Of a stretch of DNA of 64,000 nucleotides, positions 52,501 to 61,467 are shown in pieces. Every line of letters starts with the position of its first letter. Position 1 is the first letter of the stretch. The notes below the pieces were generated by a model. It saw only the letters and a program-made list of their open reading frames with translations. It was not told the origin of the DNA and did not search any database. The stretch is from Tetrahymena thermophila SB210. Its lineage: Eukaryota; Ciliophora; Oligohymenophorea; Hymenostomatida; Tetrahymenidae. The stretch is from positions 372,001-436,000 of the forward strand of contig NW_002476434.1 of assembly GCF_000189635.1 (NCBI RefSeq), read 5' to 3'. Position numbers and translations under genes: made by a program.

Positions 52501-55500
52501 ATTCTAAATTTGTTTGTGTTCTTCTGGGTTTCTAACAATTTTCGCATTCATTTTAGAACTCAGGGAGAGTATTTCTAAAAGTGCATTGCAAACAAATCCA
52601 TTCCAATTCATTTTCTTAAGATGCTTAATCATCTTCTTCTTCTGGAGCATTTTATGAGTTTTGAACAGACTCTAAAAATTCTTCTTCTTATTAATTATTT
52701 TATGTTTTTATTTTCTCTGTTTCTTTAACAGCATCTTCAAGCACATTGTTTTTAATATTTTTGATAACTTTAGAAGCTATTTCTTAGTCGTATCCCTACT
52801 AATAAATAAAATAAACATAATTATCAATATTAAATAAATAAAATATTTACTTATGCTAAAAGGTTTTTACCTACTTGCTTACAAAATATATCCTTTATTT
52901 AATTCTTAAAATCTTTTTTCTAATCGATCTATTTAGACTCTCTTGGCTTATTTTGAGGTTTAGTAGGGAATTTTAAATCATAAAAAAGTCCGCTTTCCAC
53001 ATTTTTTAGATTTGCCTTGAGATCGTTGGTGCTAAGCAGTCCTTTTAGAGATTTGGGTGGAACAAAATCTCTCTTAAAATCACTAACAAATACCCTTAGT
53101 AAAGATATTTCAGTATTCCAAACATTGACACATCCATCAGAACTTACAGTGGAAATATAATTTGATGTATATTATCTATTAGGTCTTAGTATTCTGATTT
53201 AATTAAAATCACATTAATCCTTATTATCTTTATTCAATTATCTAGCTCTTATATGCTATTGAAAAGGAATATTATTAATTGTGATATAGAGTGGAACATT
53301 TAAGCATGTTTGTCCTTTCATCATTCTAATTTTAGATTAATTAAAATTTTCTACATAATATTTAATATAAATTTTAAATTGTACCTGCTATGAGGAATTT
53401 ATAATGAAATATTTTGCCAGAGAGGTACTTTCTTTTTATATGTTTCTAACTAATCAATTTTAATAAAAGGAAATTCAAAGTGTCTTAAACTTGATAAAGT
53501 ATCATATGTGTTATACAATCCTGCTTCTGACAATTCAAGTGGTGAATATTAAGATTTTGTGTAATTCATTAAAGAGCCAAGTCTACAAAAACTGCTATAT
53601 ATTCTTGAAAGCTTTTTTTATATTGTAAATTTAAATATTATTAAAACTGAAAGTTTGTTATTTTACGCTATTAGCAAACATATGAGCAAGCTTGGAGTTA
53701 GCCTCCTGATGAAGAGTCATAGCAAACAATTATTCATCAAGACTCAGCATTATTCTAATTTATTCAATAACGCTATCATAAGTTTGTGACACCTTAAATA
53801 CACAAGATTTACTCTATAAAAAAAAATTTAAATAACATATATTCTTCTCTTTTAGTTGTAAAACTTACCTAGTTATCAGAATTAAATTAAGAGGATCCAT
53901 ACAAAGATGATTATAGTGGGAAATTAAATAGAATTTGATCTAACTTTTCAGTATGGAGCAGTTCATGAATAATTTTATATTATTGAAGAGAGAATAATCC
54001 TAAAGCATCTACACATTTCTTGGCTAATGAAAATTACAAGTGTATTTAAATGTACTTATTTTAAAAATTAGCTTATGAAACAGATATTTTAATCAGCTCA
54101 ATTAATGAATGAACTTCTTTCAAGCCTAAATAATTATCTTCTATTAAACTAGCCCAATCTACTCTTTCTAGCAAGAAGATAGTGTCGTTAATATTTAAGG
54201 TTAAATAAATGTAATCTGCAGGAGTTTTTGGTTTATTATAAAATATAGATTTAGTAACAGGGTATTATCCAGACTCATCCTTTTTAATGAGTTTGATTTT
54301 GTCATTTTAAATAATAACTAGATTATTATTTTTCATGTTAGCGCTAATTTGGTTATATGGTATCTATTTTTCTTTACTTTTATCAGATGCTTGGTTTTCG
54401 CTATCTGCATTGAAATCTTTAGTCTATTCGCTATTTTATGTATCACGCTTTTCTCTAATTGTAAGATTAAGCTATTATATTCTCTACAAAACCTCTGTTA
54501 TCATGCTTTCATCTAAATTAACTTTATTTTCCTATAATTGTTAGTTCTACTGTTGCCTGAAATTCTATTAAGATTAAATAAATTTAAAATTTACTTTTTA
54601 TGATTTTAAATAAATTAAAGTAGCAGATTATTGTATTTATTACATATGCAGACATAGGATTTTCTGGATCATATGCGAAGGGATTAAATATAACACTCAC
54701 TCCTACCTCTTTCATCTTAATAGCAGGAAACCACATAATCTATTAGGAATCTATTAAAATTTAAATTAATATGATTAATACTTTATTTTTCATACATCAA
54801 ATAAATAATAAAAATTCATTTTGATTATTTTTTAATAAAATTATTTTTTGTAAAAAATAACTATCTTGTTTATTTTCAGTTAGACTTGACTTATTTATGT
54901 AATATGCTTTAGTTTTACATTAAAGCAAGCAAATTCATTCGAAGCACTAAGTGCAAAAACAAATTTCAATGAATGATATTTAAATTTAATGGTAATATTT
55001 TGCTAAAAAAATACTTGATTCAGATGATACTGCATTTTAGTCGCTTAAGGGTTTTAAGAAGGAGAGAATTTAAGATTTTTGATTGTTTAAATTGCCATTT
55101 AAGTAAGTAGAAAGCTTGCATGTATTGAAATTCAATCTAAAAGTAACTTGTCTTGGAGTTGTTGTATGGAACTCGATTAAATGAAACTATTATATGGAAG
55201 GAGCAATTATACCCATTTCTATTTTTTAACAGTAAATAGGACAATAAAACTCCCAAAAATGTTCTCCTTCACAAAATCCTATTGTTGAAATTGCTATTTA
55301 AGGTGATGTATCCATGCATGTTACTGTAAGACCTGAATTAGAAAAAAGTAATTTATTTTATTAGTTAGCAGGAAGGTTTGCTGTCTATTAGCTAATATAT
55401 GGTATCATGCGTGCAGATGAATAATTTAATTAATTAGCTTATTCTTAAATGTCTAATTCTATGCCTTGGTTTTCAATTAGTGCAGGTTAGCTTGTTATAG

Positions 55501-56016
55501 ATTGTTATTATTTTTCATTATTATCAAATTAAGTTGCTTTCTAAGATGATAAAAAATTAACGTTTTAAGAACTTTAAAGCTGAGGAGATAAATCTTATTA
55601 ACCATTATGCAAAATTTAAATATTTACATCTTTCCAATTTATTATTTATGACTCACTATTCTCAATAACTCTTATAGATTTTAATGAAAGACAAGAATCT
55701 ATAAATATTAATTCTTGATTTTTGCTATCATATGTGAAATCAGAGCATTTTGATATATCAGCAATAACCTTTTCACTATAACTTGTTTTCATGTTTGCTA
55801 ATATTCTACTGTATAAATTATAAATGCTTATTGCTTAATAGTGCTCGCTTTTAAAAATGTTTTTGCTTTTTGTATCCTACTAACGTTAGCTATAACAATT
55901 TATCCTCCTTGCAATTATATTTCTAAAAAGTGAATAAAAATATATAATTATATATGTATTTGTTCTTTGTATTATACTTATTTATTTATTTACGCGCTCT
56001 CTAATTGTTTTTACAT
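31080..56016 (-). CDS. Giant BIRC6-like ubiquitin ligase fused to a ubiquitin-activating enzyme (E2-E1 fusion)
   Basis: This single gene spans 25 kb with some 26 short introns and about 7,500 residues, ending at TGA 31080-31082. The most likely start is ATG 56014-56016 with a short first exon; ATG 55790-55792 is the conservative alternative. Modules in order are a SPRY-like fold, helices, a WD-like strand set, a UBA-like segment, two RanBP2/NZF zinc fingers, a second propeller-like segment, a very long helical core with beta-sandwich segments and Asn/Gln-rich linkers, a [14 protein letters not shown] stretch resembling a conserved BIRC6 block, the BIRC6-type UBC (E2) domain, and a complete UBA1/UBA6-type E1. 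I followed the frame through every exon without meeting an in-frame TGA. The E2-E1 junction sits inside one exon. No BIR domain was seen. It would activate ubiquitin, accept it on the E2 cysteine and transfer it to substrates. The domain identities are strong for UBC and E1, good for the zinc fingers and core, moderate for SPRY and UBA. Confidence 0.85.
33380..34951 (-). other. Single exon spanning the E2-E1 junction
   Basis: This exon is bounded by a 66-nt intron on its 5' side (34952-35017) and an intron on its 3' side (donor ending at 33379). It is exactly 524 codons with phase 0 at both ends. It starts with the last helix of the UBC module ([20 protein letters not shown]), runs through a charged helical and then Lys/Asn/Gln-rich linker of about 145 residues, and enters the E1 at [11 protein letters not shown] checked every codon of the stretch 34951-34441 and found no TGA in frame. 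A hidden intron or stop between E2 and E1 is therefore not needed. Confidence 0.92.
34951..35610 (-). other. BIRC6/UBE2O-type UBC (E2) domain
   Basis: The domain begins at [14 protein letters not shown], continues [35 protein letters not shown] and [12 protein letters not shown], and reaches the catalytic cysteine in [11 protein letters not shown] (codon 35279-35281, directly after an intron). It then reads [20 protein letters not shown] and [10 protein letters not shown], and finishes with [10 protein letters not shown]. This is the BIRC6 version of the E2 fold, including the long insert after the cysteine and the C-terminal helix, rather than a generic small E2. Introns lie at 34952-35017 and near 35.28-35.34 kb. 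It acts as the ubiquitin carrier within the giant protein. Confidence 0.95.
35611..51880 (-). other. BIRC6-like helical core with beta-sandwich segments
   Basis: About 16 kb of nearly uninterrupted coding sequence forms the scaffold between the N-terminal modules and the E2 domain. Helical, armadillo-like blocks alternate with Asn/Gln-rich linkers (strongest at 41.1-42.2 and 46.3-46.8 kb). Three jelly-roll-like segments can be seen near 49.4-49.6 ([20 protein letters not shown]), 46.9-47.3 and 40.3-40.9 kb ([14 protein letters not shown]). A TLDc-like stretch is possible near 38.1-38.4 kb ([27 protein letters not shown]). Close to the E2 domain the sequence tracks BIRC6 ([14 protein letters not shown] near 36.65 kb; [15 protein letters not shown] near 35.77 kb). 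A propeller-like segment ([20 protein letters not shown]) lies near 50.7 kb. Individual fold calls here are tentative; continuity of the frame is well supported. Confidence 0.65.
44069..44109 (-). other. 41-nt intron in the giant gene
   Basis: Joining SSPYTQ to [12 protein letters not shown] requires removal of 41 bases (GTAATATTAT ... CTCTTAG). Reading through keeps the frame open for a while but gives an unlikely peptide. It is among the shortest introns in the window. Confidence 0.55.
52208..52275 (-). other. RanBP2/NZF-type zinc finger 2 of the giant protein
   Basis: PEWVCPQC followed after ten residues by CDKCGT gives the W-x-C-x2-C-x10-C-x2-C pattern of RanBP2-type fingers, many of which bind ubiquitin. 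The usual Asn after the second cysteine is missing, so this finger is less canonical than its neighbour. Confidence 0.75.
52535..52605 (-). other. RanBP2/NZF-type zinc finger 1 of the giant protein
   Basis: [12 protein letters not shown], then CENCQKPR, gives the classical W-x-C-x2-C-x3-N pattern with a TF pair like that used by NZF fingers to bind ubiquitin. It lies about 85 residues before finger 2 and just after a UBA-like helix set ([18 protein letters not shown], 52.7-52.87 kb). Confidence 0.85.
54690..55360 (-). other. SPRY-like domain at the N-terminus of the giant protein
   Basis: The core reads [18 protein letters not shown], then [11 protein letters not shown] and KIEMGII, like the G-x-HYWE and IGV strands of SPRY folds. 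Strands [20 protein letters not shown] and [15 protein letters not shown] follow, and finally [17 protein letters not shown] closes the fold. Two or three introns interrupt it. The assignment rests on motif order only. Confidence 0.6.
55003..55030 (-). other. Putative 28-nt micro-intron in the giant gene
   Basis: Removing 28 bases (GTATCATC ... TTTTTTAG) joins LKPLSDQNA to [19 protein letters not shown] in frame. Without it the frame reaches a TGA about 30 codons later. It is shorter than any other intron found here and close to Paramecium intron size. Confidence 0.45.
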
Positions 56017-57459
56017 CAAATAACAAACAAAAAAACAAACAATTAACACTTTTGATAAAGAAAAAGAAAAAAGATTCTTTAAATCAATCACCTCAGTCAT
56101 ATAAGCATACATGAATAAATGCATACATAATGATTAAACTTCTTATCAATTTTTAATTTAGTTATTTATTTCTTTATTGTTTCACCTATTCTATTATGCA
56201 TCAGAGAAAGTTGATTTTCCTATTTAAATAATAAAAACTAAAAGCTATGTATGTATGTGCTATTTAATATTAATTATCTGATGATTGTTTTTAAAATCTT
56301 CTTAATTTATTTTAGCTGAATAAATTTGATTAGCATCATATTTTGGATTATTTTTATTTCACGAAAATACTTTTAAATTTAAATTAAATAACCAAAAATA
56401 ATACATATGATTAATATTTAAACTAAATTTATTATGTTTTACCTTTTATAGAATCTATTTAATAAAATGTTATTTAAAAAATTCCAGCAAATAACTTAAA
56501 TAAAAAAATAAATTTTATTTTACATTAACATTTGATAATCTAGTAATAAAATTGAATAATATTTAATTTAAAAACAATGATAAATAAATCAGTATAAAAA
56601 ATATGTCATTTTAATCTTTAAAAATTATTAAGCAGATTTTCTTTGACTCTCAAAATTAGATATAATTAATGCTTAAGGTATATAAATTATTTAATTTACT
56701 AAAAATATCTCAAATTAAAATTAATCATAACTTTTTTTATAAATTTAATTAAATTTTGAAAATAGATAAAATATAAATTATTTTTCTAATTAACTGATTA
56801 AAAATAAATAGCTCTATTAAAATAATAATAATTAAATAAAGTTAATAATGTCTATTTATTTTAAATTAAAAATATTTTTTTTAAATAAAATAATCTTTTG
56901 ATTATTTCTTACTTAAAAAATTTTTTTTTGCATGGATTAAATTATTAAAAATTAATAGAAACAGGAGAATAAAATAGAAAAAATAATCAAAAAAAGAATT
57001 TTCAAATTTCTATTATATTTTTTCTAATTTTAAAGTTATTGAATAATTTATAAAAATAGTAATTTCTGCAAATAATATTGCATTTTATTGAATATTAATG
57101 ATAAAATAATTAGAAAAATATATTAATATTATGACAAATGAATAAGACAGCAAGTGAGTTTTTACTTTATAAGATTATAAAATAAACTTATATTCAGCCA
57201 AAAATTATGAAAAAATTTACTATTATAATTATTTATTGCTATACTAAATAGAATTCTAAAATAATGCATTCTGTGTGTATATAATATATAATTTTTGTGT
57301 TTTGATGATTTTTTATTTTTAAGCTACAATCCGCCTAAAATAGCTATATAATTAATTAATTTTTAGAAAGATTGAATTTTATATAATAAAATCAAAAAAC
57401 TAAGGAGACACAAAAATTTAAGGAGTATTTTCTGAAATTAAATAGCATTTTAAATAAAA
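56017..57459. promoter_or_regulatory. Divergent intergenic region between the giant gene and SPT5
   Basis: The giant gene reads leftward and SPT5 rightward, so these 1.4 kb contain both promoters. The sequence is very AT-rich. I see no coding frame, no GC-rich motif like the one upstream of ribonucleotide reductase, and no RNA gene. Confidence 0.45.
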
Positions 57460-60400
57460 ATGAGTGAGGATGATTTTTTAGAAGAAGATAACAACTCATA
57501 TAATTATGATGATGAAGAAGATGGTTCATATGGGGTTATTATTTTTCATTCATTTAATTGTATTTAGTTCTAACTAATCTGCAAATGATATTTATTAATG
57601 ATCATAGTTAGCAAAATTCAAATTTTAATTCAAGAAAGAAAAATTTAGTTCATCTACTTTGTCAAATGGTTCTGATTATTGAAGTTGATTTTTTAAAAAA
57701 TAGGAAGAAGTTTCTAATGCTAAAAGAAAGGGCAAAACTCTGAAATAGAATAAGAAAAAAAAATAGAAAAAAAATTAATTCTTCGAAGAAGATGCCGAAG
57801 AAAGTAACGGAGAAGAGGAAGAAGAAGTCAACCAGGAAAAGAGATTAAGAAATTGTACTCAAAATTATTTAATTCTTTTAATTTATATTAGTTTTTAGGG
57901 AAAAATAATAATAAAATAATCTAGCTAGCTAGCTTTATATAATAAGTCTAAGTTATGTGGGTTTTATGAATTATAAAGATAATCAAAAATTTTGAATAAG
58001 CAGCTTCAAAAATATTGTCATAGATTATTTAATATATATAATCAAGACAAAATAAATTAAAAAGAATTTATAAAGAGAAAATTAGAATAATTTATTTATT
58101 CATTTTCTTTTTTAGAATTTTGTTTGAGCATAATTTTCATTATTTGTTTTCTTTAATATGAAAAGAAGGAGATGCTAATTTGTATAGGTAGCGTAAAGCA
58201 AGAGATATGAGTGAAGTCATTCATGACCTCGAGCAGAGAGGTGATTAAACTCCACCCCAAATGGATGATTTGGACTTTGATGATATAGATATGGAGCACA
58301 TGCCTGAAAATATCAGAAAATATGGTATCTAATAGAGAAAAGATTAAAATATTTTCAGTGTTCCAGTCAGAAAAACCAAAGAAAAAGAAGTTGTTATTTG
58401 TCTACTAAATAAATATGCTCAACTAAATCCTGAGCAAAATTATGGAATTTATTCTATTTCATATGTTCCTTCAGTTGAATCTCTAATTTATATTGAAGGT
58501 GTTAACAAAAGAGCAGTCATAAATTTCTTGGATGTAATATATTTATTCGAACAAATAATTAATTAATTTTACAATTGGTTTATGCAATATCATCTATTAA
58601 TTTATCTAGAAATATCCTGACTGTAACTGCAACAAAATTGAATTAGTCAACATTGAGGAGTTTTAAGCCATATTCGAAGACTAGGGCAAAGAGCAAGAAT
58701 CATATAACGCAGAAGTTGGCTAGTTTGTTAGAATTAGTCGTAAAGCAAGAAACTCTGACTACATCAACGATATAGGTTAGATCCACTTTATCAAAAAGAA
58801 TAATAGGGTTGTCGTCAAATTGATTCCTAGAGTTAGAATTGAGGATATGAGAAAGAAATATGAACAAATGAATAAAAATAGTAAAAAGAGAAATCAAGAT
58901 AGCTTTGTTTAAGTTGAAGGTGATGCTGAGGACGATTAGGCAAACAAGAAGGGTAAATTCCCTTACAACAAATTTGGAAATCAGCCTGTAGTTCCAACAA
59001 GAACAGTTGATGAAATTCTAAAGACCAGACCAGAATAGCAATTCTTTTCTTTAGATGAATATGAAAAAGATTGGTCAGAATGCTATAAAGCTGTTAGTGA
59101 AGAATATAGACCAGGTAAAAAAATTAGCAAACAGAAACAAAAATTTAAAAAATCTATGAAATTTTTTCTAAAAATTATTTTTTTTAATTTAGAAAATGAG
59201 TCAACAAATCTTTTCTAACATTGTGGTTATGTTTATAAAACATTCAATTGCAAAGACCTTATCTTCAATGAATAGCTCAAGAGTCTTGAAGAACTCAAAA
59301 AGTTTTATCCTCACTTAGAACTAGACGAAATTATGAATCAGAACGGCAGATTTTTAAAAATGGCCAACAATCAAACTACTTTCGTTGTTGGAGACCCTGT
59401 TTTAATTGACAACACTCTTAAGGGAAAAATCATTTCCCTTGGAAAAGAAACAGCTAAAGTTTTAATTAAAAAGAAAAAGCTATCCATAGAAGAAGAGTAT
59501 CCATTGAAATAGCTCGTTAAGTATTTTGAAGATGGATCAAGAGTCAAAGTAATCTCAGGTACAAGCGAAGGAATAGTATAAAAATTAACTTTAAAAACTA
59601 ATGATTAATACTAATTTTTATTAATAAAATCATAAAGACTGGTACGGTTTTAAGCACAAAAGGTGATGTGTGTGAAGTTTTTACAGATAATAATAATACT
59701 ATTGAAGTTAGAACAAAAGATCTAGCTATAACAGGTGAAGCAAGTTAAGATGCAGAAAAAATTGTAGTTAATGAAAGTAGTGATAGAAATCTTGGCCTTA
59801 AGAAAAAAGATTTAGTGAAACTTACTGGTTTCAATAATGTAGGACTTATCCTTGACATCTCTAAAGATTATATTAAGATTCTAGATCAAAATGGCAAAAT
59901 CAAAAACGTCAGCTCTTTTTCCATAAACACAAAAATAGACACAAGAAAATATATTGGTAAAAACGCAGAGGGAAATAACATCACTAATAACTCCAATATT
60001 ATTATCAAGCAAGGATAATACTCAGTAAACGAACTATTAAATCTTAAATTTATGTCACAAATTTATTTTAATACAAATAGGGATATCAATGTTAAGTCAT
60101 TCATGTCTACAAGTCATTAGTTTTCTTATTTAATCCAAAATTCAGAGACAGTAAAATTAAATTTCAAAAAATTCAATAAAATTAAAATCAATAAACAACA
60201 TAAAATTAGCATACACTGTAGAAAACATAAACAACGTCTCTCTACAAACAACTAATCCAGTTATTTAGAGATAAGAAGCTAAAATTGCCTACGATATGAA
60301 ATATGGTAAGTAAGACAACTTAAAACCAGATGATATGAAGTAGTATGTTGGTAGACAGATGAGAATTATAGGAGGTAAATATAAGGGATTTTAATGCACT

Positions 60401-60607
60401 GTTACTGATATTAGAAATGACTAAATTAAGGTTGAGATTAACTCAAAGTTTATTACTGTCTTCATTCCTAAGTGCGATCTTATAGCTACTGATAAAGGCT
60501 AAACAGAATTAGAGTATGGTAAGACTCCAAGCTATAACGCTCAAAGCATCTATTAGCCAAACAATCATGAAAACATAAACTCTCCTTCTTATTATGCTAA
60601 TAATTGA
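57460..60607 (+). CDS. SPT5: Transcription elongation factor Spt5 (NusG/KOW family)
   Basis: Spt5 pairs with Spt4 as DSIF and clamps elongating RNA polymerase II. The gene runs from ATG 57460 (AAAAATGAG) to TGA 60605-60607 with seven introns, including 57535-57703 and 57855-58165. The N-terminus is acidic (SEDDFLEEDN) and followed by a Lys-rich block and another acidic one. The NGN domain is at about 58.36-58.65 kb (KEVVICLLNKYAQLNP, LIYIEGVNKRAVINFL). Several KOW segments follow: GQFVRISRKARNSDYIND, TTFVVGDPVLIDNTLKG, DGSRVKVISG, KKDLVKLTGFNNVGLI and GRQMRIIGGKYKGFQCTV. The tail contains one CTR-like unit (YGKTPSYNAQS) instead of a long hexapeptide array. Length, roughly 800 residues, is shorter than yeast and human Spt5 mainly because of this tail. 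Identification is very secure; a few splice sites near 60.0-60.2 kb are inferred by frame. Confidence 0.93.
57921..57934. repeat. (CTAG)n microsatellite in SPT5 intron 2
   Basis: CTAGCTAGCTAGCT lies inside the second intron of SPT5. It is a short self-complementary simple repeat with no evident role. Confidence 0.6.
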
Positions 60608-61467
60608 ATACACTTCTTCCTTTATATTAAAATTAAAAATAATATTTTATTGTTACAAGCTTTTTAAAATAAAGACTTTATCTAAAAATTTAAATATTAT
60701 TATTTGTCCTTAAATTAATTATTCGATAAAATCTAAATATTCAGCCACCATAATGATTATTATATTACAGTTTTTAAAATTCTTAAGAAAATATTTTTAT
60801 GAATTTAAATCATAAATAAATATTAAAAAGTTAAATAATTTTAAAATATTTAAACTTTCTTTAATATAATTTATGAATGATATTCAATAAGATAATATTA
60901 TTTTAGTTTGATTGATAATAATTTTAATTAATTATTGAAAGACTTAAAATATTTTATCATTTAATATAATGAGAAAAGTGTACTTTGGATATGTGACCTT
61001 ATGACTTCTTTTTTAAAATCAGATATAAAAATATATAAAATATATTCTTAGATTTTCTCATTATTTAAAATAAAGATTTTTGCAGTTTTCTATTAATTAA
61101 AAAATAATTGTTTTAGTACATTTTAATTTTTTAGTCAAAACATTTCTAATATTAATTTGATAAACAAAACTTTGATTTTCAGCTTAATTAAATTTTTGAA
61201 CTAAAAAGTAAAAATATAATTGAAATCAAAATACCTTTTGTTTTTTAGGCCATTATCTTTTTGTTTTTTTGTTTTAATTATTTATTTTTAAATAAAATTT
61301 GTAAAATAAAAACTTACTTAGTAATATTTACACTTTAAATTTCTTTTTTTATTATTTCTATAAACTACAAATTATTTTTTTTTTATACCAAATTTAATGT
61401 TAGGAAATAAAATACATACTTAAAATCTAAATTTTACAAATACAAGTAAGAAAATTCTAAATTTATT
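60608..61467. other. Convergent spacer between SPT5 and the methyltransferase gene
   Basis: AT-rich sequence with long T runs on the plus strand lies between two converging stops. No gene is seen. Confidence 0.45.
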
